A DNA stretch of 64,000 nt from Coffea arabica (lineage: Eukaryota; Streptophyta; Magnoliopsida; Gentianales; Rubiaceae): NCBI RefSeq assembly GCF_036785885.1, contig NC_092310.1:372001-436000 (forward strand), read 5' to 3'. Below are positions 37,101-48,500 of the stretch, piece by piece. The first letter of the stretch is position 1; every line of letters begins with the position of its first letter. Position numbers and translations under genes: made by a program. Under the pieces are notes generated by a model. That model ran no database searches. It was not told the DNA's origin and was given only the letters and a program-made list of their open reading frames with translations.

Positions 37101-40100
37101 TATTCAAGAGTTCGTGTTTAAGCATTTCAAATTTAGCTCTAAATACTCTAGCTAAAAGATCAGGCCTATCTTGCGGCTTCTCATGATACTTCAGATTGCA
37201 TTGAATTTCTTTCCATGCCGGATTGCAGGTCATGGTAAGAAAAATGTCTGATTTTCCATATTTTTGTACAAGTGACATTGCATCAAGATAGCGGCGCCTC
37301 ATGTCTCTGGGACCACCTATAAAGGAAGCAGGCAGCACTATCCTACGACCAACTTTAGAACCTTCAGTTTGGCCTAGAGAGACACTATCCAATACCCCTT
37401 GAAGAATTTCTGATCTGACAACATTTTGTCGATGTCTATGAAAGTCCAGCCTAGAAGTTTCTATCTTCACATAGGAATCAACTGAAAATTGTTGTAGAAG
37501 TCTAAGACAGTGCAGCAACATCGACTCATCGCTGTCTCTCATTTGAAACCTATAACAATAATATTCTCTTGCTGATACAGTGTCCTCTTCGTTCTTTCCA
37601 TGTTCAACGGCTATAAAGAAAAAGTAAAAAATATCAAACTAATGATGAAAAGATTATGATGCTCACCCTAACAGCCTCAAATAGCAAGAAATATACTTGC
37701 CTCTGCGTTCCAAATCGAGTAAATGTGAAGGGCTGTTAACAGAGGAAGGATCAACATTTAAATCATCCTCACAAGAATCTGCCTTTCTCTTCCTCTTGCG
37801 AAGTTTTTTAACACCATGGTGCCATCCACATTCACCTTGAGGAAAGAGAATAGGGTACTGCAAAGGATCATAGCAGCCATAGTAATGCTTAATTCTATGG
37901 CTGGTATTAGAGTGGGTATAAACTTGAAAATGAATATTTCTATCTGCCGATTCATCCTCATCCTCAGTCCATATGGCAGCAACTTGAGAGGCTGTAGGCA
38001 GATTATAGACTCGCTGGTCCAAACCGGGATAACAATTCAAAACAATTTTATAGGTGTCAATGTTCGGAACATTTCTGAGATTCTTAAAGAATTTAGCATA
38101 AGGGTTGTTCGAAAGGATACGCATAAGCAATTTTAAAGTGCTTTCACGCAACTTATCAGAACTTCCAATTCTCTTTGCTAATTCTTCATCAGAATCAAAA
38201 AAGTAAAACTGAATTCCAGAAGGTTTTTCATATGACTGTACCAAGCTATTAAGGAAATGGTAGACCTGACCTTGAACACGGAAAGTATAAACACCTTTCG
38301 TGTTCTTGGTCAGTTCAGGGTCATATTTTGCAGTAAAGGATGTGAATCCCAAGTTGTTATTATAGGTCCGAACATTGTTTCTGAAATGAGCACTTTCCTC
38401 ATCATTTTCGATAAATAGACGCTTAAGATCATAAGGCATCGATGGAGCCACGATAGAAATATCTCCTCCAGAGCAACAAAAGTTAGGAGGTTCCAAATGG
38501 AACCTCTTGGCTCCACAGTGCTCACAATCAGGAGCATCTGGAAGAGTTAAAGCTTCGTGGGGGATTTCATTGATCGGAAAAATTTGCCGCTGCCTCCCTC
38601 TTTTAGGTGTAGCTGCATTTATTTCGAAACTATAGCTGAGAAGCAAACTAAGCTGTGCCTCTATTAGGCTAATTAGCAATGGCATCAAAAATACCCCAAA
38701 TAGCTATTGAAGAATAAAATGCCAACCCGGAGTTTGCTTCTTTACACGACGACGAGAACAGCGGTTTCGGGTCGAAGGTTGAACTCTATATGAGGAACCA
38801 GAACAGTGGGAAATTGCCGTTGCTTTCCTCACAGGAGCATTTCTTTCAATAGAATGGGTAGATTGTCTCTCCGGAATAGAGGAGGTTTCTGTAACCGTAT
38901 TAAGAAATAAGCTAACTAAAAGGGGCCAATGGCATTTCAGTGAACACAATCAATATGCAATCGGAATTAAAGAATACTTAGCAGGGTTGTGTTGAGAATA
39001 GCTGATGTTTAAGAAATGTACCTTGAGAAGCAGAAGCTGTTTCACAAGTGTGGTTCTCAGAGGGTGGCATATTTTTTCCAAAATGAAATATTTGGTGGCT
39101 ACCATTGAAGAGAGATTGCAGTTGACCAGATTTCATATGAACCTTGGGCAAAGAAGAGTATGCAACAACATTTTCAAAAAGTTCAGGAGCAAGTAGAGGA
39201 TCTTTGCCTATGCAAGAAGGCTGCAGGATGTTCTCAGAAACTCTAGAAGAGCTATTGTGCCTATCAACTGGCAGCACAGGAACAAAGCAAGCAGGTCTAA
39301 TAATAGAATCCTGCTCCTTAAAGGATGCATCTTTTTGTTGGAGGAATTGAGCTGTCTCACTTGTAGTTGTGAGAGGATAAAGCTCTTCAGAGTTCACAGA
39401 AACATGGACCGAAGAACAATACTCAACTGGATTTTCAAAAAGATTGTTCATAGGCAAATCCTCTTTGTCAAAGTTGAGAGCTTGGATGACGCTATCAGAA
39501 CGATTAAAGCAATCGCCTAGTCCATCATGCAATGCTACAGGTATAGAGTTCCTAATTTTTCTCCTAGGCAAACAGAAATCAGGCTCAATAGTGGAAGAAG
39601 GAAGGTTAAAATTTTTTCTTTTTTCTGGAAGGAATTTTCCTTTGCAGCTCCTAGGATCAGCCTTAACAGTAAGTGGAAACTCTGCAGATTGCAAATGAAG
39701 ATGGATTCATTCGCAAAGAATCGAAATGTTGAATCAGCAACCAGCAGGTAGGGAAGCAAAGACGATCTAAACACCAAGAACTGGATAGGAAGAAAGCAGC
39801 AAAAGAAGGACATCTCCTACTATACCTGCAAGAATACTTGCATTTGGCATGTCGTTTGCAGCCTGAGAAGAGGGAGCAGAATGGACGCGAGGAATAAAAG
39901 GAGCGGATTCATGAGAGGACATATATTGTAATGCCTCAGTAATGATAGCAGCATTGTCATTACCGCTCTTCAAGGCCTCGGTTCCTAAGATTTCACTATG
40001 CATAGAAGAGTAATTCGCACCATCAAGCTTTTCATGATGTGAATCAGGGAAAGAAACACCCGATTCCATATAACCCAGTGGAACCTTACGAATACGTGGG

Positions 40101-40219
40101 AGTAAATGCGCATTCTTTTTCTTGGCAGCTCTATTTTCTTTCCGGCGCTGCAGAAGTTGCATTTTTTTCGAAGGTGGCATTTCTGCGTATTTTTTGCGGC
40201 GAGTAGCATTTCCATCCAT
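34193..40219 (-). CDS. Helitron RepHel transposase, six exons, unbroken
   Basis: Exons 39826-40219, 39022-39681, 38727-38888, 37701-38612, 34985-37610 and 34193-34904 join in phase to 5,466 nt, 1,821 residues. The fourth intron (37611-37700) has a GC donor, GAG|GCAAGT. The N-terminus is basic (RRKKYAEMPP). The Helitron-like N domain with Cys pairs is in exon 4. The HUH endonuclease has GFPHAHLLL (His 902 and 904) and paired tyrosines in KYLYKYVFKG (1037/1041). The PIF1-type helicase has GPGGTGKT (1382-1389), LILWDEASMA, VIVFDGDFRQTLPVI, LTENMRA and, in exon 6, KSQGQTLDYVGI and YVALSRA. It nicks, transfers and unwinds DNA in rolling-circle transposition. No stop or frameshift was found, so the element may be recently active. 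Splice sites were chosen by frame and consensus. Confidence 0.92.
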
Positions 40220-43208
40220 CGTTTTTTAGTAAGAGCAAAAAATGTCGAAGGACTATATAAAGAGAGGAATGTCTAACTTAGCAAAAAAGAATGTAAATCG
40301 AAAACTGGCAGAAAGCAGAGCAGGCAAAAAACAAGCGAACACAAAGAGATGAAGGAGTTAATAGCGGCAGCCGAGCAAAGAACAAATGCTTACATAAAAA
40401 ATAATCAGGCATGTAAATATAGCAGCAGAAACAATAGAATAACTCGTATATGCAAGAACAAGGATCACAAAAGGTACAGGAAGTAAAAAAAGTCCCAAAG
40501 TTAAAAAAGGAAAAGCTGGAGCAGGCCATAAGTGCTGATGCATCAGAAAATATATCCCAAAGATGCACAAATTAAGGACAAAATATAGAGAAAAGAGCAA
40601 AACGAGAACAAAATCAGAAGAACTAACCTATGAACACGAAGAAGCTCAACACCGCAGAAGTGAATAACAGCAGAAACTATCAAAGAAATGGCAATCATGT
40701 AAGAGGTAATAAGAAAAGGTGAAAAAAATGGGAGACAAAAATAGAAGCTAATTTGGTGATAATAATTTAGAAGGGGCAGACAAAAAAAGGGAAAAAATAG
40801 TTGAACCAGTGCATTAGAAAGCCGAGAAGCAAGGAAGAAATAAAAAGCAAAGCAGCCTGATAGCAATCTTTGAAATATATAAACAGTTAAAGAACAACAA
40901 ATTAAGCCGAACTATAAAACCAACATGCTCACCAGGAAGCAAAAACGACAGCAAGAGTGCAAATTAAAACCAGACTGATAAATTAGGGAAAATGAAGGTT
41001 CAAAATAGACAAAGAAAACGAAGAACAATCGTATGAGGTAGTTCCCTCTGCCTAACAAAGAAACAAGAGTTTTAGAATAGAGAAAAGAATGCAGTGGGTG
41101 CACAATTACCATTGTCCATGATGATGCTCAGTAGAAAATCCGCCGCGGAAAACCAGAGAAACTGTGTAACCATTGTGCAAATGCAAAACACCAAACAATG
41201 TCAATCAATCTCAGCAAAAGGGAGCTGATGGTAGGCAATGGCGAAAAGTGACGGTTTTTTATAGATTTACAAACATAACCTCAAGTAAAGGGCAAAAGGC
41301 GACAAGGTCCATGGAGTGGAATCGTAAATATAGCCACAAGGGATGGGTAATATAGAAAATTAAGGTAGCAATTAATCAGGTCAAGTACAGTCACTTGTCG
41401 GCAGAAACAGGCTGGTGACAAGTAGTGCCTGATGAGGAACTCGAGAAAGCTTGCTCTGGAACTAAACAAACAAGATGCAGGCTTGTTTGTAAAAATGAGT
41501 CAATCAGATTAGCAATAAGGAGTTGGGTTACGACAGGAAAAGTAACGAAAGAAAAGAATAAGACAAGCATGTTTCTTGGCTAATAACTACATAGAATTGG
41601 TAATTAAATGCGATTTTTTTGGGTAACAAAAATATTAATAATTAAAAAGGCCAGCAATTAAATGTGATTTTTGTAGCAATAAAACTGCCAAATCAGAACC
41701 GAATTAATAAAAGAGTAATTGAAAAAAACTGATAATTAAACTCCATTTGTTGGGCAACCCAAAACAAAAGAGGACATTTTCTTAATGAAATCTGGAAAAA
41801 AGGAAATTAGATGTGATATTTCTGACAAGAAAAGAAATGTTGCTAATAATTGGCAAAAAGTTATGAATTAAATGGCAGTTGTTGGGTAACAAAAAATGGC
41901 GATAACAAAAAAATGGTATTATTTATCAGTTATTAACAATGTATTCTAAAAAGTTGGTAATCAAATATGATTTGTTTGCTAACAAAAAAAAAACACAAAT
42001 AAAAATAGATAAGTAAATAATTATAACAATTAATAGCCGGGAATCAATAATTAAGCATGGTGTGTGGCGTGACCAGGTAAAATCAATTGAAGTGTAAAAT
42101 TTTCACAATTGAAGGATAACAAAAGCAATATAAAAAAAGATAATATATAAGCAATTATTGCAAAAAAAAATAATTATTAATAATTGCAGTTAATTTGGAA
42201 ACAAAGGGAAAGTAGTAATAATTGTAAAGAACCGGGATATAAAGTTTTTTGGCAACACAATCTATTGTTGAGAAAGGGAAAAAATGGCATCATTAATAAG
42301 TCATTAACAATTAAGAATAAATAATTGGTAATTAAACGTGATTTATTGGTTAAAAAAAGGGAATCCAAATAAAAAGAGATAAATAAATAGTTATAACAAT
42401 TAAGAACGGAGAATCGATAATCAAATGCGGTGCGCGGCGTGGACAAACGATAAATGACACCAACGGAAGCGCACCACATTGCTGATTGTTTATGTAAAAT
42501 CGATACCAAATAAAATTGTAATAAAAATTTGATAATAATAGTCGAATGCCATCCCCTCTCATTCTAAAAAAAAAAAAAGCATGTGCCAATAATTAATATA
42601 AGCCAATTACAAGAAATCGATAAGTAATTGCGATTTATTTGGAAAGTCCAAATATGTTAATAACTGTAAGAGGGGGATAGCTAAATGCGACTTGTTACGT
42701 AATAAGTAAAAATCGAGTTTATTAATCAGTTAACAAACAATTAATTGGAAAGAATTTGATAATTATATGCGTTTTTTTGAGGAACCACAAAAGGCATTCT
42801 TTAGCTAACAATTGGGGAAAATGCTAATTAGATAGTTTAAAAAGAGGGATAATTCCAATTCAATAAGGGAATTATTGGATAATTCTGCCGGGATAATTCT
42901 AAACCAACAAGGGAATGAGAGGGGCTGTAGCATCCAAAAAAAGGTTATTAACAAGCACTTCCATCCAATTTTAAAAAAAGAAAAGGGGAAAAAAACCAAA
43001 GGACGTGGGACCACAATTTTGCGGCAGGCTCCAATGTAGACATCCAAGCAAACAAAGAAAAGAAAGAAACAATCGGCTGGACGGACCAATTCACGCGAGC
43101 GAATACACACGAGGCAGACGACCACCAATCGGCCAATGGAAGCTCGCCACGTCAGCAATTAGAACTCGATTGAAAAGCTCCCCATTCCCGCATAGACTAG
43201 ATATGTTG
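40220..43208 (-). other. Helitron 5' leader, non-coding
   Basis: About 3 kb between the element's 5' TC and the RepHel start has no domain-bearing ORF. It must hold the RepHel promoter. The central part carries the degenerate repeat array described separately, and the outermost 400 bp are more GC-rich. Confidence 0.75.
41590..42790. repeat. interspersed degenerate motif of about 35 bp, about 13 copies
   Basis: A motif like gataattaaatgcgatttg followed by ttgggtaacaaaaa recurs at about 41597, 41655, 41731, 41802, 41862, 41957, 42045, 42175, 42310, 42410, 42620, 42675 and 42760. It is always in the same orientation, at irregular spacing of about 55-210 bp. Copies are imperfect, but the order (aat)taa-atgcgattt-gttgg-taacaaaa is retained in most. 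No such repeats were seen elsewhere in the window. Confidence 0.65.
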
Positions 43209-43209
43209 A

Positions 43210-44489
43210 CAAGAAAACGTGGGAAGGTGGTCGGTGAAGGATGGAAAACTACTGGGCAGAGTCCTGAGCAAAAGCTATTTGATTATTTTTGCAATATGGT
43301 CAGACAAGGCAAGCACACCCTGATTTCCGATTAATGAGTTCTATACAGCAGAAGCCAAACTTTTATAACCATCTCTTGAAGCAGTTGGCCACCGCATGTC
43401 TTATCCAACTGGACAATATTGAATTTGGGTTTTATTTTATCCCAAATTCAACACAGTATGGTAGATAGAATAAAACTCAAATCCAACAGACAACGAGACG
43501 TTATCTTTTTTCGTGGCCAAAATTTTATAGAAGTAATTGTTAAATCTCATTCAAGTGGACAATGAACTATAACCTAATTGGTAAAGATGATTCATCGTTA
43601 GATCATGGATTCTTTCAAGTTATTCATTCAAATGGACAATAAAAAATAACCTAATTGATTACATGAGAATTCAAGTCATCAGAGGGAAAAAGTAAAAAAA
43701 ATACTATTGATACTCTTTCCTTCCTTTTTTTTTCCCAAACATATATAGACCAAGAGCTTAGAAGGTGTGTGCTTTTGCTGACGTGTTGATTGGTAATTTG
43801 CTAAAAGGTTTTCGTCCTCCATGCGCCGTTCACGTGACCCAGCACTATTTCTACCTTAAGATTTGTATTAAGGTAGAAATGAGTTTTTGATCCCTAATGT
43901 TTGATCTATGTTCTAAATTTGTTTCTAATCTTTTAACCAAAGTAAATTTAGTTCTCAAAGTTTTGCATTTTTTAATCATTTAGGTCAATTGATGGAAAGT
44001 CAACAATGATTAATAGTCAATATCAAATTATCGTTATTCAAGAACTTTACCTTTACATTTTGGTCCCAATGTTTTAAATTTGTATTATTATGGTTCCTTA
44101 GGTTTTAAATAATTATAATTAGCGTTTGAAGATGAAACGAGATGTAAATTGATTAAATATATAATACATGTGTTGCTAACTCTCTATAGAATGTCATAAA
44201 ACACATCATGTAGGCAAAACAATGATGTTTAACCTAAAATGCATCTCTTTATTAAATAAGTTAAAATTGGATAATAATACACATTTGATATATACAACAA
44301 AAAGAACATAGTTTAATATATATCACTTTATTAGTTACTACTATACAAATTCTTGCATGATTAATAGACTAGGCTGCAAATGGTTGTAGTTAGAAATTGT
44401 GATTTGTGACTCTAAAAACTATTGAAGGTAATTACTTAGGAATTTTTGAGAAAAAAAAACCTTCTTTATTTTTATTGTTTTTCGACCCA
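43210..44489. other. distal end of unit B, non-coding
   Basis: 43210-43840 matches 54531-55352 of unit C apart from the SINE found only there. 43841-44489 is peculiar to this copy and begins with a perfect 12-bp inverted repeat, tttctaccttaa (43848-43859) and ttaaggtagaaa (43868-43879). No gene is seen. Confidence 0.75.
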
Positions 44490-45521
44490 TTAAATCCAAC
44501 GTTCCAATAGTAATGTTTATAAGTATTTATTTTCCTATTTTTTACCATAATAATTTTATTCAATGACAAATAATTCTATAAAATATCAATTTTATCTCAA
44601 ACTCAATTGATAACCTATTGAAATTGAAAATAAAATAGATGAACAATCTAATTTATAGATAGTACATATTCTTTCAATTTTAAAGGGATACTTAATTGAG
44701 TGCTTAATTATCAATACAAGTGAAAGATAATACAATTCATGATCAATTAATTCTTCATACTGCAAAACAATACATACATATATTATGCTAAATCTGAGAC
44801 CAGCTATACAAGAAGTCTATGAGAAATTAGTGGGATGAATAATGAAATATAAAGTAAAAAAGAATAGAAAAGAAAAGAAAAGAAAGAAGTTTACTTAAAA
44901 AAATTTTTTCCCATTGACTAATGGTGCAAAATGACATAGGTTGTCACGGGCTGCCGGCTGCTGAGATACAAGGAGAGGCGGTGGATGTAAAAAATCTTCA
45001 ATGCTCTCTATGCACTGCTTGACATTATTGTCGTGTGATGTACTATGACCCATAACATATCACCAAGTAGAAAATGGTGAGTCATATATTATTTTCTAAT
45101 TTTTTTCTCACAAAGGGTGTATCCTAATTTATGCCAGACTAATTCTCCTGTGATGATGCAGAGCCTGCTCCAAAAATGCATCACACGATAGCCAGCAGGA
45201 GTCTACCTCATAATTTTAAGGGCAAAGACCTAAGGGAGGCACCATTCGAATTGCCCGCCGGGAGCTATATATTGTTTTCTAATTAGTAAACAAAATATGT
45301 CCAATCATCATAGTCAATGGTTGATTTTAGTACGTTACGCGGCATGTCATGTTGTGCATATAGAATGTGTAATACTTTCTCTTCTCATCGTGGTGATAGA
45401 TTCTCTATGTAGCCAAAATTGCCTACCTTACTTTCCCTTCTTAGTACTTCATGTGGGTTGACTTCCTTCTGCAAGGTATACTTGGGTGGATTGATAATAG
45501 AGGAATAGACATGTTTTGGTC

Positions 45522-48500
45522 TTTTTTTTTGGTAAATAAAGATGCATTAAAGTAAAAGTCAAGTCTACAGAGTGGAAATTAAAGTACAATCATCCGTGGT
45601 GTAGTAACACCCTTTAAGTCTTGCAAAAGTAAGGGAAGGACAAAATTAGGACATAATTCAAAAAAAGTGAAGTCTTGAGTGCTGCTTTTTCCCTAGTTTG
45701 CTAGGATGTCTGCACATTTGTTTGCTTCGCGATAGTTATGGTAGAAACATATTTGCTGGAATGTAGTCAACAACTCCCTGCAGTCAACAATAATAGGCAA
45801 AAGTTCATGAGAAATGAGATTATTTGACTTACACAAGGAGATGACACTAGAAGAGTCCATCTCCACTTCGAGAGAGTGGATGTTGAGGTTTTTTGCAAGT
45901 TGTAAACCATCTCTAAGAGCCCAGCATTCTGCGAAAGGAACGGAACAGGAGCCTAAATTTCTTGCAAAACCAGCAATCCATAACCCATTTGAGTCACGAA
46001 TTATGCCACCAGCTCCTGCCTGGTTTAATGATCCAGAGACCGAACCGTCAGTGTTGAGTTAGGCAAAACCTATAGCCGGGGGGATCCATCTAATGAATTT
46101 TTCCTATCTAGGGGATCTGGTGATATGAGAACCAGGTCCTAATAGGAAAAATTCATGGGCATGGTGAAGGCAAAACTTGATAGGATCAAGAGCAGTTTTT
46201 TGAAAGATCTTAGCATTGCGAGCTTGCCAAAGGCTCCAACAACCAAAGCTAAAGATGGTTCCCCAGGGAATAAGGTTAAAAGTGAAAGGAGCATCCATCC
46301 TTGATCCAAGAATAAAAATCCGAGTTGGTTTGGGGACAGATTTGAGAGCTTTGGGTAAGTTTAAGCCAAAAGGTGGTTGCTTGCTGACAAAGCCTTAGTA
46401 CGTGGTCCGAATCCTCAGAAGGAGCTGCACAAAAAGGGCAAAGGGCTTCGGATAGAATTGTACGATGGGTGAGAAGACTTTTTGTCGGAAGTCTATCCTC
46501 GGCGGCTAGCCAAAGAAAATGCTTGACTTTTGAAGAGGTATTAACATTCCAGATCCAGCGGAAGAGGGATGGAGCTCTAATATCTACCTGACATAAGGAA
46601 GGATTTTTGCACAAATTGAAGGTGATTTAGAGTTGAAAACCCCATTGTTGGAGTGATTCCACCTAAGGAAGTCATGAGATGGAATGAGTTCTTGTCTTGG
46701 TGTACCTTTGATTTCCTTCAACAGCTGAAGGGAAAGCTGGAAGGAGATTCTATCTAGGTTCCAGCTGGTAGGGGAGTGAAAGAGTTGAAAGACTCTTAAG
46801 TCCTCTTCCCCCTAAGTTAGAGGCGCTTGGATTTGGCTTCTGATAGAACCGGAATGTAGCCATTTATTTCCCCAGAATCTGACTATATGCCCATCTCTGA
46901 TAGACCAAATTATACCTTCGTTGAAGGTTTTGATCCCAATGTTTAGGCTTTTTTTTATTTATGGAGCCATTTACATTTTTGAGATGGAGCATATGGGTGT
47001 TAATGGAATTATATTTATCCACGTAATAGTGCCTGAGGATTTTCACCCAAGGTTTGTTACTCTCTTGGGTGATATTCCAACAGAGTTTGACTTTTGCAGC
47101 CTTGTTAAGCAAGGCAGTCTGTTTGAGTCCAAGTCCCCCGAGGTGTTTGTCTTTGGTGATATTACCCCAGCTAACCAAATGAATTTTTTGTTTATCTTCT
47201 GAAGAACCCCAGAGGAATCTTCTCTACTCTTTGTCAATCTCATGACAGATTTTTTGTGGTAGAGGAAGACATTGAGTGTAATAAGCTGGGATAGCAGAGA
47301 TGGATTGTTGAGCAATGGTTTTCCTGCCTGCTAGGGACAAGAGTTTGGATTTCCAGCCTTGAAGTTTATTTTTGACTTTGTCAAGAATAAAAGAGTAGTT
47401 TCTCATCGAAAGCCTGGAGATGGTGAGGGGGATACCCAAATAAGCACCAAGGTGATATGATGTTAATTGTTAGCAATTTTATGGTTAATTTCCCTCTTTG
47501 TTCTTGCCAAATATTGTTTTAATTATTAACATATACTTATATTTGGTATTTGGCCCTAATTACAGGAAGTGGAGCAAACAAGTGCTTAAAAGGAGACTTT
47601 CTTGAGACAAATACTCCACAAATGGGATGTTTCTAAAAGCTCTACAAACCGGGCTCTACATTGGACCACAAGCAGATGGTCTTTCCTTTTGCTGATTGGT
47701 AGTTAACTAGTAATAGGTAGTTGGCTTGTACTAGGAATACTACTAGAACTAGGAAACGTAAAAGAAGGAACATTAAGTAGTGGTTTTATTTTTGTTTTCT
47801 GCAGAATTGGAGGAAGAACAGCCGCATACTCACTTTCCTTTGTCCCTTCTAGTTTTCTTGGGTATTCTCGACTGGAGACAATGGGAGTTTTTCTTCTTGA
47901 TTATTTGAACAAGCAAATGCCTTTGAATTAATGGAATCGCATGGAAATATTCTCATGAGGCGTGGCTAAGCTTCCCATCTAGTCAAGGACCAACGTGACG
48001 ACGCAGTACCGAACATCTGTGAGATCGAATTAGTTTTCATGTGTTCCTTAATTTGTTAATATTTGCACGCAGTCTACTTGAATTTTCATGGGATTATTTG
48101 GTTAATTGGATGTCAAGGGCCCGATGTTCAATGTGACTTATTAATCTCTTGCTAAAGTAATCAATTAAATCCGTAATTGTTTAATCGATTAATATCAGTG
48201 GCAACTAGCATTTCTACACACTAGGGGAACGTGCATTCTGATTTAAATAACCCTCGTAGCGTGTTATTAATTGGGGTTAGGTTTTTCTAGTTCTTAATGC
48301 AATTGAAAAATTAATTTCTACGGTCGTACCTAGGGGTATTTCCTGGTTAGGGGTAATCAATGGTCGTACCTTGGTTATCAATAAATTAAGGAAAAGCTGG
48401 TCGTCAGAGTGTCTCGGTGACTATAATTAACCTGTTAATAAAATTAAGTGAACCTTCTTTGCATCAATGATCGGATGTATGAACTATGTCTGAATAGTTG

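Larger units (their letters stand above)
29521..43209 (-). mobile_element. apparently complete Helitron carrying RepHel, RPA-like and B3 genes
   Basis: Read on the minus strand, the element begins TCAACATATCTAGTC at 43209 and ends CTCCTAG at 29521, with a hairpin 12 bp inside the 3' end. It sits between G and T, with no target duplication. Joining the flanks gives cttg|ttttaaaa, the exact uninterrupted sequence in unit A (about 20211-20226), with a matching site in unit C (about 54530). These are the defining features of a Helitron: TC start, CTRR end, terminal hairpin, insertion before T, no duplication. All three genes lie on the element's own strand. It is 13,689 bp long. Confidence 0.96.
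20792..44489 (-). repeat. BAHD duplication unit B with nested insertions
   Basis: The unit starts at ttccaatagtaatg (shared with 44490) and includes 20792-21093, 24573-29520 and 43210-43840. It is split by the 3.47-kb solo LTR and the Helitron. After cacgtgacc at about 43839 it departs from unit C and carries about 650 bp of its own sequence up to the start of unit C. Confidence 0.85.

Noticed and set aside
40278-43158. Several 60-117-residue ORFs in the Helitron leader
   Set aside because: They are hydrophobic translations of AT-rich DNA on both strands with no domain. They overlap the repeat array and sit where the promoter must be.
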